Origin: Ruegeria sediminis
GTDB taxonomy: Bacteria > Pseudomonadota > Alphaproteobacteria > Rhodobacterales > Rhodobacteraceae
Length of the DNA stretch: 64,000 bases
Direction: 5' to 3'
Assembly: GCF_005938215.1 (NCBI RefSeq)
Contig: NZ_VCPD01000003.1
Location: forward strand, 248,001 to 312,000
Below are positions 14,976 to 24,925 of the stretch, one piece after another. How positions within the stretch are numbered: the stretch's first letter is position 1; each line of letters opens with the position of its first letter. A model generated the notes under the pieces. It did no database searches. It was not told the origin of the DNA and saw only the letters and a program-made list of their open reading frames with translations. Position numbers and translations under genes: made by a program.

Positions 14976-17228
14976 ATGGGGGCCATGGCTGAGGGCACCG
15001 AAACGGAATCCCGCAAGCTGCTCAAGCGGTTGCGCGAAGAAATGGCCAGCGAAGCCGCTGGCCAGGAACGGCTGGACCGGATCACCCATCTGATCGCGGA
15101 CAGCATGCGCTGCGAAGTGTGCTCCATCTATCTGTTCCGCGACGAGGAAACGCTGGAGCTTTGCGCAACCGAGGGCCTTGCGCCAGAGGCCGTGCACCAG
15201 ACCCGGATGCGGATGGGCGAAGGCCTGGTCGGGCGGGTCGCCAAGTACGGCCAGGTCATCAATACGCCCGATGCGCCCTCGGCCAAGGGCTTCCGTTACA
15301 TGCCTGAAACGGGCGAGGAACGGTTCTCCTCATTTCTCGGGGTGCCGGTTCAGAGGCTAGGCGAAAAGCTGGGCGTTTTGGTCGTTCAATCCCGCAATGC
15401 GCGGGAGTTTTCCGCCGACGAAGTCTACGCGCTGGAAGTCGTCGCCATGGTCCTTGCCGAAATGGCCGAACTGGGCGCGTTCATCGGCGAGGGCGCGGCC
15501 CTGTCGCCGTTGCACCAGCAATCCGTTGTGCTGACTGGCGGCCCGGCGCAGGAGGGATCGGCCGAAGGCCATGTCTGGCTGCACGAGCCGCGGGTGGTCG
15601 TGACCAACCCGATCGCCGACGATCCGCACCGCGAATTGGAACGGCTCAATGAAGCCGTCGAGGAATTGCGGATCGGCGTCGACAAGATGCTCGAGATTTC
15701 GCAGGGCGGCGACAAGGAGCAACTGCAGGTTCTCGAAGCCTACCGGATGTTCGCCAACTCCAAGGGCTGGATGCGCCGCATGGAAGAGGACATCGCCCGC
15801 GGCCTGAGCGCCGAAGCCGCTGTCGAGAAGGAACAGTCCCAGGCCCGCGCGCGGATGAGCCAGGTCACTGACCCATACCTGCGCGAACGCCTTGCCGATC
15901 TGGACGATCTCAGCAACCGGCTGCTGCGCATCCTAACCGGGCAGACGAACAAGGCGGGCTTGGAGTTGCCTGCCGATCCCATCCTGGTCGCGCGCAATAT
16001 CGGCCCGGGAGACCTTCTGGAATACGGACGTTCACTGAAAGGCATCGTTCTCGAGGAGGGATCGGTCGGCAGCCACGCGACCATCGTGGCGCGGGCCCTT
16101 GCCATTCCCCTGGTCGTGCACACTCAACGCATCACCACCGAGGCGCTGAACGGCGATCACATCCTGGTGGACGGCGATCAGGGCGTCGTGCATCTGCGCC
16201 CCGAAGAGAACGTCGTCGGCGCTTTCCGCGACAAGATGGCGATGCAGGCCGAGGCGCAGGAACGCTACGCCTCGATCCGCGAAAAACCGGCGGTCACGTT
16301 GGATGGGCACAAGATCGATCTGGTCATGAATGCGGGCCTGATGGCCGATCTGCCGTCTCTGCCAAGCTCGGGCGCCGAAGGCGTCGGGTTGTTCCGGACC
16401 GAGTTGCAGTTCCTGATCCGCAACAAGATGCCGAAGCGGTCGGAACTGGTGGCGCAATACGAACGGGTGCTGGACGCGGCGAAGGGCAAGCGGGTCGTGT
16501 TCCGAACGCTCGATATCGGTTCGGACAAGGTGCTGCCCTACATGAAGCACGTGGCCGAGCCGAACCCGGCATTGGGCTGGCGCGCGATCCGGGTCGGGCT
16601 GGACAAGCGCGGCGTCATGCGGATGCAGTTGCAGGCGCTGCTCCGCGCCGCCAAGGGCCGGCCCCTGACCATCATGTTCCCCTTCGTCGCACAGGCCGAA
16701 GAATTCCGCGAGGCGCGGGCGGAGATCGAAAAGACCATCGCCCGCGAAAAGCGGCTGGGCCACGTCCTGCCCGAAACGCTCGAAGTCGGCGCGATGCTGG
16801 AAACGCCCTCTCTCGCCTTTGCGCCCCAGAAATTCTTTGAAGAGGTGGATTTCATCTCGGTAGGCGGCAACGACCTTAAGCAGTTCTTCTTTGCCGCCGA
16901 CCGCGAGAACGAACTGGTGCGGCGCAGGTATGACACTCTGAACGTCAGCTTCCTGACCTTCATCGAGCGCATCGTCGAACGGTGCAGCGTCTCGAACACG
17001 CCGCTGAGCTTCTGCGGCGAGGATGCCGGACGCCCGATCGAGGCGCTCTGCCTTGCGGCCATGGGGATCCGCTGCCTGTCCATGCGCCCCGCGTCCATCG
17101 GCCCGGTCAAGAGCCTGCTTCGGCGGTCCGACCTTCAAGAGATCCGCAAGATCATCTCGGATGTCCGCCACCGCGGCGAGCAGAGTGTGCGCCCTGCGGT
17201 GATGGAGTGGCTGCGCGACAACGGCTGA
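14976..17228 (+). CDS. ptsP: PEP-protein phosphotransferase PtsP (EI-Ntr)
   Basis: Enzyme I of the nitrogen-type phosphotransferase system, which passes phosphate from PEP to NPr and EIIA-Ntr for regulation rather than sugar uptake. Of 750 residues, roughly 20-170 form a GAF domain (CSIYLFRDEETLELCATEGL). The swivelling domain carries the phospho-His in SVGSHATIVARALAIPLVV, and the PEP-binding barrel follows (VGLFRTELQFL, FRTLDIGSDKVLPYM, VGGNDLKQFFFAADR, FCGEDAG). Start is ATG 14976 or ATG 14985. It lies directly downstream of lysC. Confidence 0.96.
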   Translation: MGAMAEGTETESRKLLKRLREEMASEAAGQERLDRITHLIADSMRCEVCSIYLFRDEETLELCATEGLAPEAVHQTRMRMGEGLVGRVAKYGQVINTPDAPSAKGFRYMPETGEERFSSFLGVPVQRLGEKLGVLVVQSRNAREFSADEVYALEVVAMVLAEMAELGAFIGEGAALSPLHQQSVVLTGGPAQEGSAEGHVWLHEPRVVVTNPIADDPHRELERLNEAVEELRIGVDKMLEISQGGDKEQLQVLEAYRMFANSKGWMRRMEEDIARGLSAEAAVEKEQSQARARMSQVTDPYLRERLADLDDLSNRLLRILTGQTNKAGLELPADPILVARNIGPGDLLEYGRSLKGIVLEEGSVGSHATIVARALAIPLVVHTQRITTEALNGDHILVDGDQGVVHLRPEENVVGAFRDKMAMQAEAQERYASIREKPAVTLDGHKIDLVMNAGLMADLPSLPSSGAEGVGLFRTELQFLIRNKMPKRSELVAQYERVLDAAKGKRVVFRTLDIGSDKVLPYMKHVAEPNPALGWRAIRVGLDKRGVMRMQLQALLRAAKGRPLTIMFPFVAQAEEFREARAEIEKTIAREKRLGHVLPETLEVGAMLETPSLAFAPQKFFEEVDFISVGGNDLKQFFFAADRENELVRRRYDTLNVSFLTFIERIVERCSVSNTPLSFCGEDAGRPIEALCLAAMGIRCLSMRPASIGPVKSLLRRSDLQEIRKIISDVRHRGEQSVRPAVMEWLRDNG

Positions 17229-17246
17229 GCGGCGCCTGGACCGCTC
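17227..17246 (+). terminator. Possible terminator hairpin after ptsP
   Basis: GAGCGG and CCGCTC form a 6-bp stem around an 8-nt loop starting in the ptsP stop codon region, followed by GTTCCTGGGTTTGCC, which is only moderately T-rich. A weak intrinsic terminator is possible. Confidence 0.3.
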
Positions 17247-17310
17247 GTTCCTGGGTTTGCCTTGCTACCCTTGCCTTTTCGTTGGTTTTGCTCCAGAAGT
17301 GGCTCGCTGC

Positions 17311-17324
17311 TGTTAGCGATAACG
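17311..17324. promoter_or_regulatory. LacI-family-like operator palindrome before zwf
   Basis: TGTTAGCGATAACG carries GTTA and TAAC arms around a CG-centred spacer, the pattern typical of LacI/GalR-family operators. It sits about 70 bp before the zwf start and is the only palindrome of this quality in the 164-bp leader. This would fit sugar-responsive control of the Entner-Doudoroff operon. Regulator identity is inferred from site shape alone. Confidence 0.4.
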
Positions 17325-17392
17325 GCGATCTTCAGGCGGCAGGCCCGACAGCCATGCTATGATGGCCGGGTGAACCTCGAAAGGAGCCTTGC

Positions 17393-18838
17393 ATGGTTTC
17401 ACGCGTGATACCGGTTGACCCGTTCGATCTGGTGTTGTTCGGCGCCACTGGCGATCTGGCGCAGCGCAAGATCCTGCCCGGGCTGTATCACCGTTTCGAG
17501 GTCGGCCAGATGCCGGAAGAGGCCCGGATCGTCGCCACGGGCCGCCGGGAAATGGATGACGCCACGTTCCGTGATCACGTTCGTTCGGCCATGAAGGAGT
17601 TCGCGCCCGAGGTGAAGGCCGAGGTTCTGGGCCGGTTCCTGGAACGGGTCGAATACGTGGCCGTCGACGCAAGGGGCGATTACGGCTGGTGCCGACTGGC
17701 CGGCTCGCTGCGTCCGGACGTCGTGCGCGCCTTTTACCTGTCGGTGGGCCCCAGCCTGTTTCAGGGGATCGCGCAGCGGCTTCACGATCACGGGCTGGCG
17801 ACCCCCGACAGCCGGATCGTGGTAGAAAAACCCTTTGGTCACGATCTGGCCTCTGCCCGGGCCCTGAACGAAGGGCTTCGCACCAGTTTCGAGGAACACC
17901 AGATCTACCGGATCGACCACTACCTGGGGAAAGAGACGGTGCAGAACCTGATGGCGCTGCGTTTCGCCAATTCCCTGTTCGAACCGTTGTGGAACGCCAC
18001 GCATATCGACCACGTGCAGATCACCGTTGCCGAAACCGTCGGCATCGAGGGGCGCGAGGCATATTACGATCAGTCCGGCGCCATGCGTGACATGGTGCAG
18101 AACCATCTGGTGCAGCTTTTGTGCCTGATCGCGATGGAGCCGCCTTCGAAATTCGCGCCGAACGCCGTCCGTGACGAGAAGGTCAAGGTGATCGAGGCGC
18201 TGGACCCTGTCGAACCGGGCGACATCGCGCGGGGGCAGTATCGCCCGGAAAGGGGCGACGACGGGTATCTGGACCACGTGGGCAATCCTGACAGCCGCAC
18301 CGAGAGTTTCATCGCGCTCAAGGTGCGGGTCGCCAACTGGCGCTGGGCCGGGGTGCCGTTCTACCTGCGCACCGGCAAGCGGCTGCGCGCCCGGGAATCC
18401 GAGATCGCGGTGGTCTTTCGCGATCCGCCGCACACGATCTTTCCCAACGTCGGCCATCTGCGCGGCAACATCCTGGTGATCCGCCTGCAGCCGGACGAGG
18501 GGATCACGCTCAGCACGACGATCAAGGATCCGGGGCCGGGCGGCTTTCGTCTGGCGGATGTGTCGCTGGACATGAGCTTTGCCGAGGCGCTGGGCGCCGA
18601 TGCCCGCGCGCAGGACGCCTATGAACGTCTTGTCATGGATGTCATTCGCGGCGACCAGACCCTGTTCATGCGCGGCGACGAAGTCGAGGCGGCCTGGGCC
18701 TGGGTCGATCCGGTGATCAAGGGGTGGGAAGACGGCCGCGACCGGCCTTCGCCCTATGATCAGGGCAGTTCCGGCCCGGAAGAGGCGCTGATGCTGATGC
18801 ATCGCGACGGCCGGCGCTGGCGCCAGATCGGAGGTTGA
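17393..18838 (+). CDS. zwf: Glucose-6-phosphate 1-dehydrogenase
   Basis: Oxidises glucose-6-phosphate to 6-phosphogluconolactone with NADP+. The 481-residue protein has the N-terminal nucleotide motif [19 protein letters not shown] and the substrate-binding active-site block [20 protein letters not shown] with the catalytic His downstream. AAAGGAGCC before the ATG is a strong ribosome-binding site. Edd starts one base after its stop. The usual partner pgl is absent from the operon, so the lactone must open spontaneously or through a gene elsewhere. Confidence 0.97.
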   Translation: MVSRVIPVDPFDLVLFGATGDLAQRKILPGLYHRFEVGQMPEEARIVATGRREMDDATFRDHVRSAMKEFAPEVKAEVLGRFLERVEYVAVDARGDYGWCRLAGSLRPDVVRAFYLSVGPSLFQGIAQRLHDHGLATPDSRIVVEKPFGHDLASARALNEGLRTSFEEHQIYRIDHYLGKETVQNLMALRFANSLFEPLWNATHIDHVQITVAETVGIEGREAYYDQSGAMRDMVQNHLVQLLCLIAMEPPSKFAPNAVRDEKVKVIEALDPVEPGDIARGQYRPERGDDGYLDHVGNPDSRTESFIALKVRVANWRWAGVPFYLRTGKRLRARESEIAVVFRDPPHTIFPNVGHLRGNILVIRLQPDEGITLSTTIKDPGPGGFRLADVSLDMSFAEALGADARAQDAYERLVMDVIRGDQTLFMRGDEVEAAWAWVDPVIKGWEDGRDRPSPYDQGSSGPEEALMLMHRDGRRWRQIGG

Positions 18839-18839
18839 G

Positions 18840-20645
18840 ATGGTGCATTCCGTGATTTCCGACGTAACCCAAAGGATCATCGACCGCAGCGCACCGCTGC
18901 GTGGTCCTCACCTGGAGCGCATGGAACAGGCGCGTTCGGCAGGCCCCGCGCGGGCGCATCTGTCCTGCAGCGGACAGGCCCATGCCTATGCGGGGGCCGG
19001 TCCGGACCAGCAGTCCCTGGCCACCGGCCAGGCCGGAAACCTGGGAATCGTGACCAGTTACAATGACATGCTCTCGGCGCATCAGCCCTTCGAGCGGTAC
19101 CCGGAACTGATCCGGCAGGCGGTGCGGTCCGCCGGGGGAACCGCTCAGGTCGCGGGCGGAGTTCCCGCGATGTGCGACGGCGTCACGCAAGGCGCGGCGG
19201 GAATGGAATTGTCGCTGTTCTCGCGCGACGTGATCGCGCTGGCCTCGGCGGTGGCGCTCAGCCACAACACCTTCGACGCTGCCGTGTTCCTGGGAGTTTG
19301 CGACAAGATCGTGCCCGGGCTGGTGATCGCCGCGCAGGCCTTTGGGCATCTGCCCGCGGTTTTCATTCCGGCCGGCCCGATGACCAGCGGTCTGCCGAAC
19401 GACGAAAAGGCCAAGGTCCGTCAGAAATTCGCCGCCGGGGAATGTGGTCGGGACGAGTTGATGGCCGCCGAGATGGCGGCCTATCACGGGCCGGGAACCT
19501 GCACCTTCTACGGCACCGCCAATACCAACCAGATGCTGATGGAGTTCATGGGTCTGCACCTGCCGGGGGCAAGCTTCATCAATCCGAACACCCCCCTGCG
19601 CGACGCTCTGACTGCAGAAGGCGCCCGACGGGCCCTGTCGCTCAGTGCGCTGGGCAACAACTACACGCCGGTGTGCCAGATCCTGGACGAGCGCGCCTTT
19701 GTCAACGGAATCGTGGGGCTGATGGCGACAGGGGGCTCCACCAATCTGCTGATCCATCTGATCGCCATGGCCCGCGCCGGCGGCATCTTGTTGGATTGGC
19801 AGGATTTTTCCGACGTATCGGCCGTGGTGCCGCTCGTCGCCCGGGTCTATCCCAACGGCCTTGCCGATGTGAACCACTACCACGCGGCAGGAGGGCTGGG
19901 CTTCACCATCGCCACGTTGCTGCAAGAGGGGCTGCTGCATCCGGACACTCTGACCGTGGCGGGACAGGGGCTGCACCGCTACACGCAGGAGCCCAAGCTG
20001 ATCGGCGGTGAGCTGGTCTGGCAAAACGGTACGGAACACAGTCTCAACGACAAGATTCTTCGCCCTGCCTCTGACCCGTTCCAGCCGACCGGCGGTCTGT
20101 CGCGGCTGACCGGCACTCTGGGAACGGCGGTCATGAAGGTCTCGGCGGTCGCGCCGGAGCATCACGTCGTCGAAGCACCGGTCCGGGTGTTCCACGATCA
20201 GGACGCGGTGAAAGAAGCGTTCAAGGCCGGTGAACTGACCGGGGACATGGTCGTCGTCGTCCGGTTCCAGGGTCCCAAGGCGAACGGAATGCCCGAATTG
20301 CACTCGCTGACCCCGATCCTGTCCATCCTGCAAGGTCGCAGGCAGAAGGTGGCGCTGGTCACTGACGGGCGCATGTCCGGCGCGTCCGGCAAGGTGCCGG
20401 CGGCGATCCACGTCTGCCCCGAGGCGCTGGATCGCGGACCCATCGCCTATCTGCGCGACGGTGATCTTGTCCGCGTCGATGCGGTGGCCGGGGAATTGAT
20501 GATACTCACCGATGGCGTTATGGACCGGGCGCCCGCCCGCGCGGACCTGACGGCAAATCACTTCGGCGTCGGGCGCGAACTTTTCGCCAATTTCAGGTCG
20601 GCGGTCGGATCGGCGGATGCCGGTGCAAGCGTGTTTGGAGGTTGA
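18840..20645 (+). CDS. edd: Phosphogluconate dehydratase
   Basis: Dehydrates 6-phosphogluconate to 2-keto-3-deoxy-6-phosphogluconate, the committed step of the Entner-Doudoroff pathway. The 601-residue protein has IlvD/Edd signatures: [28 protein letters not shown] with an iron-sulfur ligand Cys, [14 protein letters not shown] and [19 protein letters not shown] near the end. It sits between zwf and eda on the same strand with one-base and 3-base gaps, a clear operon. Confidence 0.97.
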   Translation: MVHSVISDVTQRIIDRSAPLRGPHLERMEQARSAGPARAHLSCSGQAHAYAGAGPDQQSLATGQAGNLGIVTSYNDMLSAHQPFERYPELIRQAVRSAGGTAQVAGGVPAMCDGVTQGAAGMELSLFSRDVIALASAVALSHNTFDAAVFLGVCDKIVPGLVIAAQAFGHLPAVFIPAGPMTSGLPNDEKAKVRQKFAAGECGRDELMAAEMAAYHGPGTCTFYGTANTNQMLMEFMGLHLPGASFINPNTPLRDALTAEGARRALSLSALGNNYTPVCQILDERAFVNGIVGLMATGGSTNLLIHLIAMARAGGILLDWQDFSDVSAVVPLVARVYPNGLADVNHYHAAGGLGFTIATLLQEGLLHPDTLTVAGQGLHRYTQEPKLIGGELVWQNGTEHSLNDKILRPASDPFQPTGGLSRLTGTLGTAVMKVSAVAPEHHVVEAPVRVFHDQDAVKEAFKAGELTGDMVVVVRFQGPKANGMPELHSLTPILSILQGRRQKVALVTDGRMSGASGKVPAAIHVCPEALDRGPIAYLRDGDLVRVDAVAGELMILTDGVMDRAPARADLTANHFGVGRELFANFRSAVGSADAGASVFGG

Positions 20646-20648
20646 CAC

Positions 20649-21284
20649 ATGTCGTCGAAGTCGTCCCGTACCTTTGAAATCTGCTCACTCGCGCCGATCG
20701 TGCCGGTCCTGGTGGTCGAGGACGCGGCGCAGGCCGGACCTTTGGCCGAGGCCCTCGTCGCCGGCGGTCTGCCTGCGCTGGAGGTCACGCTGCGCACCCC
20801 GGCGGCGCTGGACGCGATCCGGGCGATGGCCAAAGTGCCGGGCGGTGTCGTCGGGGCCGGAACACTTGTGACGCCCGAGGACGTGCGCGCCGCCAAGGCG
20901 GCCGGCGCGCAGTTCGGTGTCTCGCCCGGGGCGACCGACACGCTGATCGCAGCCTGCGAGGCCGAGGGCCTGCCGCTCCTGCCGGGTGCGGCCACGGCGT
21001 CCGAGGCAATGCGCCTGCTTGAGCGCGGTTACGACATGCTGAAGTTCTTTCCGGCCGAAGCATCGGGCGGTGCCTCGGCGCTCGGCGCCATCGGCGCGCC
21101 CTTGCCGCAGATCAGGTTCTGTCCCACCGGCGGCGTGTCGCCCTCGAACGCGGCGCAATATCTGTCCCTGCCGAACGTCGTGTGCGCTGGCGGCAGCTGG
21201 GTCGCGCCCAAGCACATGGTCCAAGCCGGCGATTGGGCCGGTATCGAGGCGTTGGCGAAAGAGGCCTCGGCGCTTGCCCGCTGA
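20649..21284 (+). CDS. eda: KDPG aldolase (bifunctional KHG/KDPG aldolase family)
   Basis: Cleaves 2-keto-3-deoxy-6-phosphogluconate to pyruvate and glyceraldehyde-3-phosphate. The 211-residue class I aldolase shows the LEVTLRTPAAL strand with the catalytic Glu and the Schiff-base lysine region YDMLKFFPAEASGG. GAGTLVTPEDV and CPTGGV complete the barrel motifs. It closes the zwf-edd-eda operon and converges on the ABC exporter gene with only 6 bp between stops. Confidence 0.96.
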   Translation: MSSKSSRTFEICSLAPIVPVLVVEDAAQAGPLAEALVAGGLPALEVTLRTPAALDAIRAMAKVPGGVVGAGTLVTPEDVRAAKAAGAQFGVSPGATDTLIAACEAEGLPLLPGAATASEAMRLLERGYDMLKFFPAEASGGASALGAIGAPLPQIRFCPTGGVSPSNAAQYLSLPNVVCAGGSWVAPKHMVQAGDWAGIEALAKEASALAR

Positions 21285-21290
21285 ATTGCG

Positions 21291-23156
21291 TCAGGAATTG
21301 TTTCCCAACATGCGCGAAACGAATTTCTGCAGCCAGTTTTGCGGCGGCGCCTCGTTTTCCGCCGCTGTCGGGCGCAGAGCCGCCACTCCGTCAGGGTCGA
21401 CCACGGTCAGACCGTCCTCGAATTGCAGCCGGTAGAGATCGGCATAGAGGCCGCCGCGCGCCAGCAGTTCTTCATGCGTGCCCTCATCGACGACCTGACC
21501 GCGATCCATGACGACGATCTTGTCGGCGTTGCGAATGGTGGAAAGGCGGTGGGCAATGACGATGGTCGTGCGCCCTTCGGACAGTTGATCCAGCGCCGCC
21601 TGAACCACCTTTTCCGACTGGGCGTCAAGCGCCGAGGTGGCCTCGTCCAAGAGCAGGATCGGTGTGTTCCGCAACAGTGCGCGGGCGATCACCACGCGTT
21701 GCCTCTGCCCGCCTGACAGTGCGGATCCCCGCAAGCCTACGAGCGTGTCGAGCCCGTTCTCGAGTTTGGGCAGGAAGTCCGAGACATGGGCTGCATCCAG
21801 AACGCCTTGCAACTCCTCGGCGGAGACATCCGTGCGCCCCAGGACAATGTTTTCCCGCAGCGTGTCGTCGAACAGCAGCGCGTCCTGCGTGACCACCGAA
21901 TAGAGGTTTCTCAGGTCGTTCAGGGCCATCCGGTTCACGGCCACGCCTCCGACCTCGATCGTTCCCGCCTGAGGGTCTACGAGCCGTGTCAGCAGGTTGA
22001 AGACGGTCGATTTGCCCGCACCAGACGCGCCGATGAGCGCCGTCGTCTTGCCGGCCTCTGCCGTCAGGCTCAGGCCGCGCAGGATCTGCGCGCTGCCGTA
22101 ACTGAGTTTCACGTCCCGAACTCGGATGTCCGGCAACCCGGTCGGTGCTGCGACCGGGTTCTTTGGCGACAGCAGCAGGATCGGCGCGTCGAGCAACTCC
22201 TTGACCCTCTCCATCGAGGCCGCCGCCGTCTGCCAGGTGCCCGAGACCGAGGCCAGCCGCCGCATCGGATCAAAGGCAAGTCCGATGGCGGTGAAGAAGC
22301 TCATGAACTGGCCGACGGTCTTTTCGCCGGCGATGATCTCGGAGCCGCCGTAGAGAAGGACGCCCATGAAACCCAGGCCCGCCATGATGTCGATGAGCCC
22401 GGTGATCGAGGCGGTTCCCAGAGCCGCCCGAGTTTCCGAGCGAACGAAGCCCTTTTGCTGCGAGGTGTAGCGATGGACCTGGTATTCCTCCAGAATGTTG
22501 AGCTTGATGGGCACGATGCCGTGAAAGATCTCGTCCAGGCGGGTCGAAAGCACTGCCCCAAGGTCGCGGGCGCTGGCGGCTTTCTTGCGCACATACCTTT
22601 GCGCGACGGCAATCGGCAGCAGGACCAGCGGAATGCCAACCATCATGATGGCGGTCCAGACAAGATCGACGTTGATGGCGACGCCAAGCAGCACGACGAG
22701 CGATACCATGTCCTTGCCTGCCCCGGTGATGATCGCCCGCCACACCATGTTGATGGCGCCCACGTCCGCATTGACCCGCTGCATCAGGTATCCGGGGGGA
22801 TGGGTCTGGTGAAACGACGTGTCCTGCCGGATCAGACGGTTCAGCATGTCCGTCCGGATATGCGCTCCGGTCTGCAGCGAAATCTGCGTCAGAAGGGTCT
22901 TCTGGACGACCCCCGACAGGCCCCGGACAACGAAGATGAGGAAAAACACCGCGCTGACCCAGCCGAGCGCCCCGGAATTGCCGTTGACGAAGATCTCGTC
23001 GAACATCGGCTGCATCATGTAGCTGAGCGCGCCGACCATCGAACCTTCGAGGATCATGAAGATCATCGCGACCCCCAGCAGCCACATTCGGCTGCGCAGG
23101 TAGTCGGTCCAGAGCCAACCGAGCAACTCGGCCGATGACATCGGTTTGGCGCGCAT
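21291..23156 (-). CDS. ABC exporter, MsbA/LmrA-like half-transporter
   Basis: A 621-residue protein with an N-terminal six-helix ABC transmembrane domain (about residues 20-320) fused to an ATPase domain. The ATPase has Walker A GASGAGKST, the signature LSGGQRQRV, Walker B ILLLDEATSALD and the switch His in IAHRLST. Such half-transporters form homodimers in the inner membrane and export lipids, peptides or drugs; an MsbA role (lipid A flipping) is possible but not proved. The ATG at 23156 follows AGGAAAG and is preferred over a start at 23225. Confidence 0.92.
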   Translation of the reverse strand: MRAKPMSSAELLGWLWTDYLRSRMWLLGVAMIFMILEGSMVGALSYMMQPMFDEIFVNGNSGALGWVSAVFFLIFVVRGLSGVVQKTLLTQISLQTGAHIRTDMLNRLIRQDTSFHQTHPPGYLMQRVNADVGAINMVWRAIITGAGKDMVSLVVLLGVAINVDLVWTAIMMVGIPLVLLPIAVAQRYVRKKAASARDLGAVLSTRLDEIFHGIVPIKLNILEEYQVHRYTSQQKGFVRSETRAALGTASITGLIDIMAGLGFMGVLLYGGSEIIAGEKTVGQFMSFFTAIGLAFDPMRRLASVSGTWQTAAASMERVKELLDAPILLLSPKNPVAAPTGLPDIRVRDVKLSYGSAQILRGLSLTAEAGKTTALIGASGAGKSTVFNLLTRLVDPQAGTIEVGGVAVNRMALNDLRNLYSVVTQDALLFDDTLRENIVLGRTDVSAEELQGVLDAAHVSDFLPKLENGLDTLVGLRGSALSGGQRQRVVIARALLRNTPILLLDEATSALDAQSEKVVQAALDQLSEGRTTIVIAHRLSTIRNADKIVVMDRGQVVDEGTHEELLARGGLYADLYRLQFEDGLTVVDPDGVAALRPTAAENEAPPQNWLQKFVSRMLGNNS

Positions 23157-23445
23157 CGTTTTTTCTTTCCTGTCAGGGAATTGCTGTTGGCCGCTGGTCA
23201 TGACCGCCACATTTAAGCGCGCCATCCGGTCGGCGCAAGCTTGGGCGCCCGTTGAACCGGCTTGATCATTGCGGGCATCTCGTCCGGGTGGCGAAGGCGG
23301 ACGGATCAGGAAGATGGGGTAGCCAGGACGAAACGGAGCAGTTTCAGACGGTCGCGGGATATGGTCTGCTTTGTATTACGGCGGCAATGGCGGATTGACG
23401 GGACCCGCGCCGCCGCTAGTGTGAGCCAAAACTCAGGCAGGCGTC

Positions 23446-24657
23446 ATGAAGAACAAACTCTCTCTCGCTCAGGGGCGCGGCTATCTGGCGATACCCGGGC
23501 CGTCGGTCATGCCGGAAGCGGTGCTTCAGGCCATGCATCGCGCGGCGCCAAACATCTATGCAGGCGAGTTGGTCGACATGATGCCCGCGCTGACCCAGGA
23601 CCTGCGCCGCGTGGCGCGGACCAGCCACGACGTCGCCATCTACATCGCGAACGGGCACGGGGCCTGGGAAGCCGCGCTGTCGAACGTGATCGCCCCCGGT
23701 GAATCCGTGCTGGCACCCGCCTCGGGACGTTTTACTCACGGGTGGGCCGAGATGGCACGCGGGATCGGAGCCGAGGCCGAAGTGATCGATTTCGGCAAGT
23801 CCTCGCCGTGGGACATGGACCGGATCGCCGAGGCTCTTCGCGCGGACACCGCCCGCCGGATCAAGGCGGTTCTGGCGGTGCATGTGGATACGTCCAGTTC
23901 GATCCGCAACGACATTCCGGCGCTTCGGGCCCTGCTGGACGAACTGGACCATCCGGCCCTGCTGATGGCCGATTGCATCGCCTCGCTGGGATGCGACCGG
24001 TTCGAGATGGACACCTGGGGCGTCGACGTCACCGTCACTGCCAGCCAGAAGGGGCTGATGGTGCCGCCGGGCATGGGCTTCGTGTTCTTCAACGACAGGG
24101 CGCAGGCCAAACGGGCCGCGATGCCGCGCGTGTCGAAATATTGGGATTGGGCGCCGCGCGCAAATCCGGAATTCTTCTACGAGTATTTCGGAGGCACCGC
24201 GCCGACACATCACCTTTTTGGGCTTCGGACTGCGTTGGGCATGATCCACGAAGAAGGGATCGAGAACGTCTGGGCGCGGCATGAACGGCTGGCACAGGCG
24301 ATCTGGACGGCTTGCGAAATCTGGTCGCGCGGCGGCGCATTGCAGTTGAACGTCGCCGACCGGGTCTGCCGAAGTCATGCGGTGACGGCGCTGCGGCTGC
24401 CCGAGGGGAAGGCGACCGCATTGCGCACGTGGACCGAGGCCAATCTCGGCCTGACCCTTGGCATCGGCCTGGGCATGGCCGCACCGGATGGGACCGGCCG
24501 CGACGACTATTTCCGGTTGGGTCACATGGGGCACCTCAACGGCCACATGGTCATGGGAGTGTTGGGCGGTATCGATGCGGGCCTGCGCGCGCTGAACGTT
24601 CCGCGTGGAGAAGGCGCCTTGGAGGCCGCGGCCGCCGTGATATCCGGTCAGGCATAA
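23446..24657 (+). CDS. Class V aminotransferase, alanine/serine-glyoxylate type
   Basis: A PLP enzyme of 403 residues. The opening LAIPGPSVMPEAVLQAMHRA and the PLP lysine in TASQKGLMVPPGMGF match the alanine-glyoxylate/serine-glyoxylate aminotransferase group, as do ADCIASLGC and the Ser-rich DTSSSIRND region. It probably transaminates glyoxylate with serine or alanine, linking photorespiration-like or serine-cycle metabolism. No serine-cycle genes are adjacent. It is divergent from the ABC exporter across a 289-bp gap. Confidence 0.9.
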   Translation: MKNKLSLAQGRGYLAIPGPSVMPEAVLQAMHRAAPNIYAGELVDMMPALTQDLRRVARTSHDVAIYIANGHGAWEAALSNVIAPGESVLAPASGRFTHGWAEMARGIGAEAEVIDFGKSSPWDMDRIAEALRADTARRIKAVLAVHVDTSSSIRNDIPALRALLDELDHPALLMADCIASLGCDRFEMDTWGVDVTVTASQKGLMVPPGMGFVFFNDRAQAKRAAMPRVSKYWDWAPRANPEFFYEYFGGTAPTHHLFGLRTALGMIHEEGIENVWARHERLAQAIWTACEIWSRGGALQLNVADRVCRSHAVTALRLPEGKATALRTWTEANLGLTLGIGLGMAAPDGTGRDDYFRLGHMGHLNGHMVMGVLGGIDAGLRALNVPRGEGALEAAAAVISGQA

Positions 24658-24672
24658 GGCGCGAAGCCTGCG

Positions 24673-24852
24673 TCAGCGCGGGCGCCGCGAGAGCAGGGTG
24701 ATGCCATAGTTCAACGCCCAGGCCAGTGCGAGCGCCGCCAGAAACCCCCAGAGCGCCCAAACCGTGAAGAAGATCCACAGAAGATTCACGCCCAGCATTG
24801 TCAGAGCGGCAACCGTGTAATCCGGCGCCCTTCCAATATTTCGGTCACGCAT
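24673..24852 (-). CDS. Small 59-aa membrane protein
   Basis: A short gene reading MRDRNIGRAPDYTVAALTML and then two closely spaced hydrophobic segments (NLLWIFFTVWALWGFL and AALALAWALNYGI), ending SRRPR. GGGAGG stands 4 nt before the ATG, a strong ribosome-binding site. The layout is a two-helix hairpin in the inner membrane with both ends basic. I do not know its function. It lies 73 bp downstream of the histidinol-phosphate aminotransferase gene on the same strand, so co-transcription is possible. Confidence 0.75.
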   Translation of the reverse strand: MRDRNIGRAPDYTVAALTMLGVNLLWIFFTVWALWGFLAALALAWALNYGITLLSRRPR

Positions 24853-24925
24853 GATTGCCTCCCGACCTGTCTGACAGGAGTCATCCTAGCGCCTTTTACC
24901 CGTTTGTCAGGTAAATCCGCCGCGA

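Noticed and set aside
18717..20648. 643-codon open frame opposite edd
   Set aside because: Antisense of a clearly recognised Edd coding sequence.
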